This document shows, in pieces, positions 20,123 through 28,564 of a stretch of 64,000 bases of DNA. The notes under the pieces are model-generated. The model had not been told where the DNA came from. It did not search any database and saw nothing but the letters and a program-made list of their open reading frames with translations. A program made the position numbers and the translations under genes. Each line of letters begins with the position of its first letter. Position 1 is the first letter of the stretch. This DNA is from Roseiarcus sp963748545 (GTDB lineage: Bacteria; Pseudomonadota; Alphaproteobacteria; Rhizobiales; Beijerinckiaceae): the NCBI GenBank assembly GCA_963748545.1, contig CAVVJO010000031.1:186001-250000 (forward strand), read 5' to 3'.

Positions 20123-20887
20123 ATGACTTTCGCCTCTCCCGATCCCCGCGCAGCCTGGCTCATGCGCCTCGGCGACGCGACGCTGATCCTCGGCCATCGC
20201 ATGACCGAGTGGCTGTCGCGCGCGCCGACCCTCGAAGAGGACATCGCGCTCGCCAACTTCGGCCTGGACCTGATCGGCCAAACGCGGGCGTTCTATACGC
20301 GCGCCTCGGAACTCGAAGGCGGGGCGCGCGACGAGACCGACCTCGCCTATCGCCGCGCCGAGCCGGACTACCGCAGTCCGCTGCTGGTCGAACAGCCGAA
20401 CGGCAATTTCGCCGATACGATGGCGCGGCATCTCCTGTTCGCCGCTTATGCGACGCCGCTCTATCAACGCCTCGCCGGGTCCAACGACGCGGAGACGGCG
20501 GGGATCGCGACCCGCTCGGCGCGCGAGATGGCCTATCACCTGCGCCACGCCGGCGAATGGATGATCCGGCTCGGCGACGGCACGGCGGAGAGCCACGCCA
20601 AGGCGCAAGCGGCGCTCGACGATCTCTGGCCTTATGTCCCCGAACTGTTCGAGCCGGACGATCTCGATCGCGAGGTCGCGGCTTCGGGGTTCGGCGTCGA
20701 TCCCTCGACTTTGCGCGGCGATTTCGACGCCGCGCTCGAGGAGGTCCTGCTGCGCGCGACCCTGAAGAGGCCCGCGGAGCGCCATGGCCAGCGCGGCGGA
20801 AAAAGCGGGCGGCACAGCGAGCATCTCGGCCATATGCTGGCGGAGCTGCAGGCCTTGCAGCGCGCCTATCCGGACGCAAGGTGGTGA
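20123..20887 (+). CDS. paaC: PaaC, structural subunit of phenylacetyl-CoA 1,2-epoxidase
   Basis: 254 residues with a ferritin-like four-helix bundle that pairs with PaaA but lacks the full set of iron ligands. Landmarks are RLGDATLILGHRMTEW, EEDIALANFGLDLIGQTR and REMAYHLRHAGEWMIRLGDGT. GTG at 20111 overlaps the paaB stop and could be the true start, adding four residues; ATG 20123 matches the family N-terminus. The end overlaps the paaD start by 4 bp (GTGA). Confidence 0.94.
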   Translation: MTFASPDPRAAWLMRLGDATLILGHRMTEWLSRAPTLEEDIALANFGLDLIGQTRAFYTRASELEGGARDETDLAYRRAEPDYRSPLLVEQPNGNFADTMARHLLFAAYATPLYQRLAGSNDAETAGIATRSAREMAYHLRHAGEWMIRLGDGTAESHAKAQAALDDLWPYVPELFEPDDLDREVAASGFGVDPSTLRGDFDAALEEVLLRATLKRPAERHGQRGGKSGRHSEHLGHMLAELQALQRAYPDARW

Positions 20888-21450
20888 GCGACGGCGGTCA
20901 TTCCATCGACCTCGTCGTGAGGAGCGGCGCCGCGACGCCCGCTGCGTGGGCTCCTCAGGACGAGGGCGCCGCCGTGGCGCGCGCGCGCGCCGCGGCGGCG
21001 CGCGTGGTCGATCCGGAAGTGCCTGTGCTCACCATCGAAGACCTCGGCATCTTGCACGACGTCGCCATCGACGACGCCGGCCAAGTCACGGTCACGATTC
21101 TGCCGACCTATTCCGGCTGTCCCGCGATGGGCGTGATCGCGCTTGGAGTCGAGACCGAGCTGGCGAAGGACGGCTTCGCCGATGTGCAGGTCAGGCTGAC
21201 GAACACGCCCGCATGGTCCACCGACTGCATGAGCGAGGCCGCGCGCGCCAAACTGCGCGCCTGCGGCATCTCGCCGCCCGAGCGCGCCTCGGGCAAGCGC
21301 GCGCTGTTTGCGTCGTCCGCAGGCGTCGATTGCGCGCGCTGCGGCTCGGGCGACACGGAGCGCATCTCGGAATTCGGCTCGACCGCCTGCAAAGCGCTGT
21401 GGCGCTGTCGCGCTTGTCGAGAACCGTTTGATCATTTCAAGTGCATCTGA
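20884..21450 (+). CDS. paaD: PaaD, Fe-S assembly factor for the epoxidase (MIP18/DUF59 family)
   Basis: 188 residues. The N-terminal DUF59 domain shows VVDPEVPVLTIEDLGILHDV and PTYSGCPAMGVIALGVE with the conserved Cys. The C-terminus is a zinc-ribbon-like tail (CARCGSGDTER ... CRACREPFDHFKCI) with paired cysteines. PaaD is needed for maturation of the metal centres of the epoxidase system rather than catalysis. GTG start inside the overlap with paaC implies translational coupling; ends just before paaE. Confidence 0.93.
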   Translation: MSDGGHSIDLVVRSGAATPAAWAPQDEGAAVARARAAAARVVDPEVPVLTIEDLGILHDVAIDDAGQVTVTILPTYSGCPAMGVIALGVETELAKDGFADVQVRLTNTPAWSTDCMSEAARAKLRACGISPPERASGKRALFASSAGVDCARCGSGDTERISEFGSTACKALWRCRACREPFDHFKCI

Positions 21451-21458
21451 GACTGCCG

Positions 21459-22526
21459 ATGAGCCGCTTCCATTCCCTCACCATCGTCGATCGTCGGCAG
21501 GAAACCGCGGACAGCGTGTCGCTCGCCTTCGCCGTGCCCGAATCGTTGCGCGAGACCTTTGCCTATCAGCCCGGCCAGTACCTCACGGTTCGCGCGACCC
21601 TCGACGGCGAGGAGCGCAGGCGGTCCTATTCGATCTGCTCGGGCGTAGATGAAGGCGAGCTGCGCATCGCCGTGAAGAGAGTCGACGGCGGAACTTTCTC
21701 GCGCTTCGCCAACGAAGCGCTCGCGCCGGGGGCGTGTCTGGAGGTCGCCGCGCCCGAGGGGCGGTTCACCGTCGAGATCGGCGCCGACCGGCATCACGCG
21801 TTCTTCGCCGCAGGCTCCGGGATCACGCCGGTCATCGCGATCGTCCGCTCGATGCTCGCGGCCAATGAGAACGCGCGCGCGACGCTCGTCTACGGCAACC
21901 GCACCACCGAGAGCATCATGTTCCGCCAGGCGCTCGACGACCTGAAGGATCGCTACATGGGACGTCTCGCCGTCTTCCATGTGCTGTCGCGCGAGTCGCA
22001 GGAGATCGATCTTCTCAACGGCCGAATCGACGGCGAGCGGATCGCGCTGCTGGCGAGGACCATCGTGCCTCCGTCGGACGTCGACACCTACTGTCTATGC
22101 GGGCCGTTCGGCATGATCGAGGATGGGCGCAAGGCGCTGATCGCTGCGGGCGTCGAGCCGTCGCGGATCAAGGCCGAGCTGTTTTCGGCCGACGGCGCGC
22201 CCAAGCCCGCGCCGCGTTCTGAGCCCGCGCATCGCCCGCACGAGGGCGAAGCGCATGTCGACTGCGTGCTCGAAGGCCGCAGGCGCCGGATCGAGGTCGA
22301 GCCCGGCGCTCTCATCATCGAGGCGGCGCACGAGCAGGGCTTCGAGATCCCCCATTCCTGCAAGGGCGGCATGTGCTGCACCTGCCGCTGCAAAGTCCTG
22401 GAGGGCGCCGTGGCGATGGACGTCAACTACTCGCTCGAGCCCTGGGAGATCGCGGCCGGCTACGTGCTCGCCTGCCAGTCCAGGCCGCTCACGCCGACGG
22501 TGACGCTCGATTTCGACGCGGTGTAG
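21459..22526 (+). CDS. paaE: PaaE, reductase of phenylacetyl-CoA 1,2-epoxidase
   Basis: Carries electrons from NADPH to PaaA. Residues 1-105 are the FAD domain (RRSYSICSG), 110-230 the NAD(P)-binding domain (AAGSGITPVIAIVRSML; CLCGPFGMIEDG). Residues 265-355 form a plant-type [2Fe-2S] ferredoxin with CKGGMCCTC and the final Cys in VLACQS. 355 residues, normal. ATG 21459 fits the family N-terminus; a GTG at 21441 in the same frame overlaps paaD. Last gene of paaABCDE; it is convergent with the hydrolase at 22547, leaving 20 bp. Confidence 0.95.
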   Translation: MSRFHSLTIVDRRQETADSVSLAFAVPESLRETFAYQPGQYLTVRATLDGEERRRSYSICSGVDEGELRIAVKRVDGGTFSRFANEALAPGACLEVAAPEGRFTVEIGADRHHAFFAAGSGITPVIAIVRSMLAANENARATLVYGNRTTESIMFRQALDDLKDRYMGRLAVFHVLSRESQEIDLLNGRIDGERIALLARTIVPPSDVDTYCLCGPFGMIEDGRKALIAAGVEPSRIKAELFSADGAPKPAPRSEPAHRPHEGEAHVDCVLEGRRRRIEVEPGALIIEAAHEQGFEIPHSCKGGMCCTCRCKVLEGAVAMDVNYSLEPWEIAAGYVLACQSRPLTPTVTLDFDAV

Positions 22527-22546
22527 CGCAACGGGCCGCGGACCCT

Positions 22547-23467
22547 CTACCCGGCTCCATAGGGCTGGCGTCGCCGCTGTGCTCGCCGTGCGATTCGATC
22601 GATTGCCTCGACCATCGTTCGAGAGAGCTCTGGCGGCGCATCGTGGCCCATGCCCTCGATCAGCATGAACTCGGCCCCCGGGATCGAAGACGCCGTATCT
22701 CTGCCGCATGCCGGGAGGATGAGCGGATCGTCCGCCCCATGGATGACGAGCGTGGGCGCCTTGACGGTCGCCAATTGCGAACGACGATCGCCCGCCACGG
22801 CGATCGCGGCGATCTGGCGCGCGACGCCGCCGGGATCATAAGCGCGCCGGGTTTCGTCACGAACCAGCGTGCGATGGCGTTCCTCGTCGAAAGGATACCC
22901 GGCGCCGGCGATCCGGCGCGCAAAGGCGACGCTATGCGCCAGGAATCCTTCCTCATCCGATACGGGATCGGGCGCGGGACGCGTCATCATCGCCAACACG
23001 TCCGGCGCGGCTTGCGGAAGCGCGGGATTGCCGGTGCTGGACATGATGGAGGTCAGCGACAGAACCCGCTCGGGACGCTCGCTCGCCGCGATCTGCGCGA
23101 TCATGCCGCCCATTGACCGGCCGACGACATGCGCCCGATCTATAGAGAGGGCGTCGAGCAGGCCCATGGCGTCATCGGCCATGTCGCGGAGCGTATAGGG
23201 CACGTTCGGCCGCGACCCGGCCATGAGCATCCTCGTCAGGGTGCCGAAATCCGGCGCGTCGCACTGGGTGAAGTGGGTCGAGCGCCCCGCGTCGCGATTG
23301 TCGAAGCGGACCACGCGATAGCCCCGCGCCGCCAAGTCTTCGCAAAACGGAACCGTCCACCGGATCATCTGCGTCCCAAGCCCGGCGATCAGCAGGATTG
23401 CCTCCCGCGCATGATCGCCAAAACTGTCAAAGGCCAGCTCGACGCCGTTGGCTTTCAGAATACTCAT
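22547..23467 (-). CDS. alpha/beta hydrolase at the end of the paaG-R operon
   Basis: 306 residues, canonical alpha/beta-hydrolase: oxyanion region IAGLGTQM, RFDNRDAGRSTHF, nucleophile elbow VGRSMGGMIAQ, acid HGADDPL, catalytic His EGMGHDAP. The sequence is close to the 3-oxoadipate enol-lactonase/epoxide hydrolase clan in general, but the substrate is not determinable. Its ATG lies 41 bp inside paaR, so it is translated from the same message as paaGIKR. That suggests a role with aromatic acyl compounds, for instance removal of a dead-end ester, thioester or lactone. Confidence 0.8.
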   Translation of the reverse strand: MSILKANGVELAFDSFGDHAREAILLIAGLGTQMIRWTVPFCEDLAARGYRVVRFDNRDAGRSTHFTQCDAPDFGTLTRMLMAGSRPNVPYTLRDMADDAMGLLDALSIDRAHVVGRSMGGMIAQIAASERPERVLSLTSIMSSTGNPALPQAAPDVLAMMTRPAPDPVSDEEGFLAHSVAFARRIAGAGYPFDEERHRTLVRDETRRAYDPGGVARQIAAIAVAGDRRSQLATVKAPTLVIHGADDPLILPACGRDTASSIPGAEFMLIEGMGHDAPPELSRTMVEAIDRIARRAQRRRQPYGAG

Positions 23468-24101
23468 CGTCGTCTTTCGTCCGCGACCTGCCCGCCTCGA
23501 CCGTCAGCCGAGCCACGCCCTCGACGAAGAGCCTTGTCGCGAAGCGCGCGTAATCCTCGCGGCTCATCGTCCCGTCGTCGCGGAACCAGAGATAGGTCCA
23601 ATTGAGCACGCCGAACAGCGACATGGTTACGGGCTTGAGGAGTTGCGCCTCGTCCTTGTCCAGGAGCGCGGGATTGAGCCGCTTCACCGCGCGGGCCATC
23701 GTCGTCACGATCTTGCGCTCGAGCGCGCGCAGCGCCTGCTGCTGATCGGGCTCGAGCTTGTCGAGTTCGTTGAGCTGCACTTTGTGCAGGGCGTCGGCTT
23801 CACGATAAGAAAAGAGGGTCGCCCGCACGAGGCCGAAAAGGTGCTCTTCGGGCGAGGCGTCGGGATCGTCCGCTTCGGCCAGCGCGTCCGCGACATAGGC
23901 GAGATGGACGCTGATGATGTCGTAGAGCAGCGCGGCCTTGCTCGGGTAGTAGTGATAGAGGAGCGCCTTCGACACCCGCGCTTTCCCGGCGATCTCCGAG
24001 ACGGAAGTGCGGTCGAATCCGTGCGTGGCGAACAGGCGCGCGGCGACGGCGAGCAGCGCTCGGCGCTTGTCGTCATAGTCGAGCGCGCGCGTCCTCGCCA
24101 T
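23427..24101 (-). CDS. paaR: PaaR-like TetR family repressor
   Basis: 224 residues. The N-terminal TetR HTH reads FDRTSVSEIAGKARVSKALLYHYYPSKAALLYDI. The ligand-binding part is helical, as usual. Its position directly after paaK (8 bp) and before a hydrolase matches PaaR of beta- and alphaproteobacteria, whose effector is phenylacetyl-CoA. The likely operator is the perfect palindrome at 26723-26744 in the promoter of its own operon, implying autoregulation. Assignment as PaaR rests on context plus family. Confidence 0.85.
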   Translation of the reverse strand: MARTRALDYDDKRRALLAVAARLFATHGFDRTSVSEIAGKARVSKALLYHYYPSKAALLYDIISVHLAYVADALAEADDPDASPEEHLFGLVRATLFSYREADALHKVQLNELDKLEPDQQQALRALERKIVTTMARAVKRLNPALLDKDEAQLLKPVTMSLFGVLNWTYLWFRDDGTMSREDYARFATRLFVEGVARLTVEAGRSRTKDDDEYSESQRRRAGL

Positions 24102-24109
24102 GGGACGTC

Positions 24110-25420
24110 TCAGGCTTTGGGGCGGAGATCGACGATCCGCTTGGCCTTGCCCTGCGAGCGTTCGACGCCGCCCGGATCGACCACTCGGACGCTCGCCGTC
24201 ACGCCGATGACGGACTTGATGTGATGGGCGAGCTCGTGGGCGGCGAGGTCCCGCTCGGCCTCTTCGCTTGCGCGCGGCCGCGCCTCGACCACGACGGTCA
24301 GCGCGTCCAGGCGCTCGTGCCGGCTAAGCTCGAGCAGGAAGTGCGGCGAGAGCACATCGCATTTCAGGATCTGCTCCTCGATCTGCGACGGAAACACGTT
24401 GACGCCGCGCAGGATGATCATGTCGTCGGAGCGTCCTGTGATCCGCTCCATCCGCCGCATCGAGCGCGCGGTGCCGGGAAGGAGCCGCGTCAGATCGCGG
24501 GTGCGATAACGGATGATCGGCATCGCCTCCTTGGTGAGCGCGGTGAAGACGAGCTCGCCGGGCTTTCCGTCCGGCAGGACCGCGCCTGTCTCGGGGTCGA
24601 TGATCTCGGGATAGAAATGGTCCTCCCAGATATGCGGACCGTCCTTGGTCTCGACGCACTCGCACGACACGCCCGGACCCATCACTTCTGACAGACCGTA
24701 GATGTCGACCGCATGCATGTCGAAGCTCTGCTCGATTTCGGCGCGCATCGCGTTGGTCCACGGCTCGGCGCCGAAGATCCCGACTTCAAGGCTGCAATCG
24801 CGGGGATCGATGTTCGCGCGGCGGAACTCGTCGAGGATCGCCAGCATATAGGACGGCGTGACCATCACGATCTCGGGCTTGAAGTCGTGGATGAGCTGTA
24901 CCTGCCGCTCAGTCATGCCGCCGGAGACCGGAATGACCGTGCAGCCGAGGCGCTCCGCGCCGTAGTGCGCCCCGAGGCCCCCGGTGAACAGGCCATAGCC
25001 ATAGGCGATATGGATCTTCATGCCGGGGCGTCCGCCGGCGGCGCGGATCGAGCGCGCGACGACCTCCGCCCAGACCTCGAGATCGGCCTTGGAGTAGGCG
25101 ACGACGGTCGGCTTTCCGGTGGTGCCGGAGGACGCGTGGACGCGCGCGATCTTCTCCTGCGGCACGGCGACCATGCCGAACGGATAGGTGTCGCGCAGGT
25201 CAGCCTTGGTGGTGAAGGGAAACTTCGCCAGGTCCTCGAGGGTGCGGCAATCCTCGGGATGGACGCCGGCCGCGGCGAATTTCGCGCGGTAGTGCTGCAC
25301 GTTGTAATAGGCGTGGCGCAGGGTCTGCTTCAGGCGCGCGAGCTGGAGCGCCGCGATCTCGTCGCGCGAGGCGATCTCGATCGGGTCAAGGGTGCGTGTC
25401 CTGGAGGCGAAGTCGAGCAT
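24110..25420 (-). CDS. paaK: phenylacetate-CoA ligase
   Basis: ATP-dependent activation of phenylacetate to phenylacetyl-CoA, the entry step. 436 residues, as usual for PaaK. The AMP-binding loop is VHASSGTTGKPTVVAYS near residue 100; other landmarks are FGAEPWTNAMRAEIE, YGLSEVMGPGVS (adenine pocket), TRDLTRLLPGTARSMRRM and the C-terminal hinge GRSDDMIILRGVNVFPSQIE. It begins 18 bp after paaI and ends 8 bp before paaR, within one operon. Confidence 0.96.
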   Translation of the reverse strand: MLDFASRTRTLDPIEIASRDEIAALQLARLKQTLRHAYYNVQHYRAKFAAAGVHPEDCRTLEDLAKFPFTTKADLRDTYPFGMVAVPQEKIARVHASSGTTGKPTVVAYSKADLEVWAEVVARSIRAAGGRPGMKIHIAYGYGLFTGGLGAHYGAERLGCTVIPVSGGMTERQVQLIHDFKPEIVMVTPSYMLAILDEFRRANIDPRDCSLEVGIFGAEPWTNAMRAEIEQSFDMHAVDIYGLSEVMGPGVSCECVETKDGPHIWEDHFYPEIIDPETGAVLPDGKPGELVFTALTKEAMPIIRYRTRDLTRLLPGTARSMRRMERITGRSDDMIILRGVNVFPSQIEEQILKCDVLSPHFLLELSRHERLDALTVVVEARPRASEEAERDLAAHELAHHIKSVIGVTASVRVVDPGGVERSQGKAKRIVDLRPKA

Positions 25421-25438
25421 GGCGTTCCCTCGTCGAGA

Positions 25439-25858
25439 TCAGAAGAACGTTCCGGGCGCCGTGCGGCTCATGCCGCGGAACTCGGCGATCGGCGTCCCCT
25501 CGTCGTCGACCACGCTGATGTCGTAGACGCCGCTGCGGTCGAGGCGCCGGACTTCGCGCGCGGTCGCGGTGAGCCTCGACCCCTCTTTCGCGGGCTTGAG
25601 ATAGGTGATGACGCAGTGCTGGGCGACGCAGCGCTGGTTGTGGCTATTGCAGGCGTAGGCGAAGGCGGTGTCGGCGAGCAGGAAGATGAACCCGCCGTGG
25701 CCGATGCCGTGGCCGTTGGTCATCGCCTTGGTCAGAACCATCGAAAGCGCGGCTGAGCCCGGGCCTACGGACTCGATCCGCATCCCGTGCTCCTTGGCCG
25801 CGGTGTCGTTTGCCCACAGCGCGTCGGCGGATTTTTTGGCGATCTCCTCGGCGGTCAT
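25439..25858 (-). CDS. paaI: PaaI, hydroxyphenylacetyl-CoA thioesterase (hotdog fold)
   Basis: 139 residues. The hotdog thioesterase core shows NGHGIGHGGFIFLLADTAFAYACNSHN, containing the HGG-x-x-x-x-LAD-x-AF catalytic segment with Asp, and later VITYLKPAKEGSRL. PaaI hydrolyses stalled or dead-end CoA esters of the pathway and so recycles CoA. Its ATG overlaps the paaG stop by 4 bp. The frame continues upstream through paaG, so 25858 is chosen by homology and overlap. Confidence 0.93.
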   Translation of the reverse strand: MTAEEIAKKSADALWANDTAAKEHGMRIESVGPGSAALSMVLTKAMTNGHGIGHGGFIFLLADTAFAYACNSHNQRCVAQHCVITYLKPAKEGSRLTATAREVRRLDRSGVYDISVVDDEGTPIAEFRGMSRTAPGTFF

Positions 25859-26676
25859 GGGCGCAGCGTCTTGCGGAAGTCGACCGGCCGCTTCTCCAGA
25901 AATGCGCTGACGCCCTCGATATATTCGTCGGCCGCGCCCGCTTCGCGCTGGAGGTCGCGCTCGAGATCGAGCTGCGCGTCGAGGCCGTTCGACGCCGACG
26001 CAAGAAACGCGCGCTTCATCAGGCCGTAGGCGTGGGTCGGGCCCCCCGCAAGCCGCATGGCGATCTCGCGCGAAACGCCCATGAGCTGGTCGTCGTCGAC
26101 CGCGCGATAGATCATGCCCCACGCTTCCGCCTGCTCGGCGGGAATCGGATCGGCGAGCATCATCAAGGCGCGCGCGCGCGCGTCGCCGACGAGCCGGGGC
26201 AGAATCCAGGTCCCTCCGGAATCGGGCACAAGGCCGATCCGCGCGAAGGCTTGCAGGAATTTGGCCGACTTCGCCGCGATCACGATGTCGCACGCGAGCG
26301 CGACGTTCGCGCCGGCTCCCGCAGCGGCGCCGTTGACCGCGCAGACGACCGGCTTCGGCAGGGCGCGCAGCGCGCGAACGAGCGGGTTGTAGCGCTTGTC
26401 GAGCAACTCGCCGAGATCGGGGCGCGCGCCGGCGGGCGCGACGGCGCGGTCGGAGAGATCTTGTCCCGCGCAGAACCCTTTGCCGGCGCCGGTCAGGAGA
26501 AGGACTCGGCATTCCGAGTCGGCCGCCGCTCGCTGCACGGCGCGTGCGAGCGCCTCGTGCAGCGCGGCATTGAACGCGTTCATCCGGTCAGGGCGGTTGA
26601 GGGTGAGGGTCAGCACGCCCTCGTGCAGCGCTTCCACAAGGACCGGTTGCGACGGCGCCTCAGCGGCCTCTCCCAT
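25855..26676 (-). CDS. paaG: PaaG, epoxy-phenylacetyl-CoA isomerase (enoyl-CoA isomerase family)
   Basis: Isomerises the ring-1,2-epoxide to the oxepin-CoA. 273 residues of crotonase fold: LTLNRPDRMNAFN, oxyanion-hole strand GAGKGFCAGQDL, second oxyanion loop NGAAAGAGANVALACD, and the catalytic Asp in GLVPDSGGTWILPRLVG. GAGGAGG precedes the ATG. It is the first gene of paaG-I-K-R-hydrolase, with promoter and operator 40-70 bp upstream. Confidence 0.93.
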   Translation of the reverse strand: MGEAAEAPSQPVLVEALHEGVLTLTLNRPDRMNAFNAALHEALARAVQRAAADSECRVLLLTGAGKGFCAGQDLSDRAVAPAGARPDLGELLDKRYNPLVRALRALPKPVVCAVNGAAAGAGANVALACDIVIAAKSAKFLQAFARIGLVPDSGGTWILPRLVGDARARALMMLADPIPAEQAEAWGMIYRAVDDDQLMGVSREIAMRLAGGPTHAYGLMKRAFLASASNGLDAQLDLERDLQREAGAADEYIEGVSAFLEKRPVDFRKTLRP

Positions 26677-26715
26677 GGCGTCCTCCTCGAAAGTGTTGAT
26701 GACGTTGTTGCTGCG

Positions 26716-26743
26716 ATTATAGATTGACCGACCCGTCGGTCAA
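26716..26743 (-). promoter_or_regulatory. sigma-70 promoter of the paaG operon
   Basis: On the minus strand TTGACC (26738-26743) and a perfect TATAAT (26716-26721) are separated by 16 bases, about 40 bases before the paaG start. The operator palindrome covers the -35 box and the spacer, so a bound TetR dimer would block polymerase. Confidence 0.75.
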
Positions 26744-26744
26744 T
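26723..26744. promoter_or_regulatory. PaaR operator: perfect 10+10 bp inverted repeat
   Basis: ATTGACCGAC, two-base spacer CC, then GTCGGTCAAT: every base of the arms pairs. It is in the divergent paaG/paaN gap and resembles the ATTGACCG/CGGTCAAT-type operator known for PaaR in Burkholderia. Both arms end in a TTGACC -35-like box, one on each strand, so a single dimer site could control both directions. Assignment to PaaR is inference from position and similarity. Confidence 0.8.
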
Positions 26745-26791
26745 AGTAATTCCAGAGCCGGCGCATAGCCAAGCCGCGGCCCCATCGCGGC

Positions 26792-26833
26792 CCGCTTTCG
26801 TAGGCATGACAACCGCTTTCGTAGGCATGACAA
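26792..26833. repeat. exact tandem duplication, two 21-bp units
   Basis: Units 26792-26812 and 26813-26833 are identical and contiguous, each beginning CCGCTTTCGTAGG and ending CATGACAA. They sit in the 5' untranslated region of paaN, 67 bp before its ATG. The core resembles dispersed intergenic repeats containing GTCATGCC seen in Rhizobiales. Function unknown. Confidence 0.8.
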
Positions 26834-26899
26834 TCGGCCCGGCGCGATAAGCCGCAGGGCCTGGCGCGCGGCCAAGGCACGCGGCCAAGGGAGGAACCG

Positions 26900-28556
26900 A
26901 TGACGGATTTTTACCCGCGTCACGAGGCGCTCTTGAAGCAGGCTCTCGGCGCCATCGCCGAGCGGTCCTATTTCAGCGCCTATCCCGAATCCGCCTCCCC
27001 GAAGGTCTATGGCGAGACCGCGAAGGCGGACGGCGACGCGGCCTTTGAAGCGCTCCTTGGCAAGCCCTTCGCCTTCGACGACCGCCATCCCAGCGAGCGC
27101 CTGGTCGGCGCCGAGTTGTCGCCCTACGGCAAGCGGCTCGCCGTCCGCTATCCGGCGGCCGGAATCGAGACGCTGATCGCGGCGAGCCGCGCCGCGGGCG
27201 AAGGCTGGGGCAAGGCCACGGTCGAGGCGCGCGCCGGCGTGCTCCTGGAGGCGCTGGCGCGGCTCAACAAACAGAGCTTTCTGATCGCCGACGCGGTCCA
27301 GCACACCTCCGGACAGTCCTGGGGCATGGCGTTTCAGGCGGCCGGCCCGCACGCGCAGGATCGCGGTCTCGAGGCGGTCGCCTATGCGGTCGCGGAAATG
27401 AGCCGCGCCCCGCGCGCGGTCGCGTGGGAGAAGCCGCAGGGCAAGGGCGAGCCGATCCGGCTGTCAAAAACCTTCCGCATCGCGCCGCGCGGGATCGCTG
27501 TCGAAATCGGCTGCGCGACCTTCCCGACCTGGAACCTCTATCCCGGCCTGTTCGCGAGCCTCGCCACTGGCAACAGCGTGATCGTCAAGCCTCACCCCGC
27601 GTCGATCCTGCCGGCGGCGATCACGCTGAAAATCCTGCGCGAGACGCTGATCGAGGCGGGCTTCGATCCGAATGTCGCGTTGCTCGCGGCGGACGAGCCG
27701 TCCGCGCCGATCGCCAAGGAGCTTGTCCAGCATCCAGAGGTCAGGATCGTCGATTTCACCGGCGGGCCGGCGTTCGGCTCGTGGCTACGCCATGCGCTGA
27801 AGGACAGACTCGTCTACACCGAGGAGGCGGGCGTCAACGCCATCGTGATCGAACTCGACCGCGAACTTCCGCGCCATGTGCGACAACATCGCCTTCTCGC
27901 TGTCGCTCTATTCGGGCCAGATGTGCACGGCGCCGCAAAACATCTTCGTCCCCAAGAGCGGGATCGAGACCAACGAGGGGCTAAAGAGCTTCGACGAGGT
28001 GGCGAGCGGCGTCGCCGGCGCGGTCGACAAGCTGCTCGCCGACCCGGCGAAGGCGGCGGGGGTGCTCGGCGCGATCCAGAGCGACGCGACGCTCGAGCGG
28101 GTGAAGACGGCGGCCTCGCTCGGCCGCGTCGTCCGCTCCTCGGCGCCGATCCAAGGCCTCGAGCGGAGCGCCACGCCGCTGATCCTCGCGGTCGAGGCGG
28201 CCGACGAGCGCGCGTGGCGCGAGGAGCGGTTCGGGCCGATCTCCTTCGTGATCGCGACCGATTCGACCGCCGACTCGCTCGAACGCGCCGAATCCTCGAT
28301 CCGCGACAAGGGCGCGATCACTGCCGCGCTCTACACCACGAATGAAGCGGTCGCCGACGAAGCCGAACAGGCGTTCGGTCGCGCCCATGTCGCGTTGTCG
28401 ATCAACCTCACCGGAAACATCTTCGTCAACCAGTCGTCGGCTTTCTCGGACTATCACGTTACAGGCGGCAATCCGGCCGGCAACGCCTCGCTGACCGACG
28501 CCGCCTTCGTCGCCAACCGCTTCCGCATCGCGCCGGTGCGGCGCATGACCGCCTGA
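26900..28556 (+). CDS. paaN: PaaN, aldehyde dehydrogenase-type protein of phenylacetate degradation (frameshifted)
   Basis: Aldehyde-dehydrogenase-fold protein of the PaaN family, thought to act on the ring-opened semialdehyde. Family blocks: PRGIAVEIGCATFPTWNLYP, NSVIVKPHPASILPAA, FTGGPAFGSWL, then after the break SLYSGQMCTAPQNIF with the catalytic Cys, and NITGN-like LTGNIFVNQSSAF. The frame changes at 27851-27856: GAACTC has one base too many. Removing an A gives V-I-D-S-T continuous with RAMCDNIAFS, and a product of 551 residues, the usual PaaN length. As written, translation would leave the family sequence at about residue 318. First gene of paaN-paaJ. Confidence 0.9.
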
Positions 28557-28564
28557 GGCTTGCC

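Noticed and set aside
26762..26833. CRISPR-like repeat
   Set aside because: Only two contiguous 21-bp units with no spacers; this is a tandem duplication.
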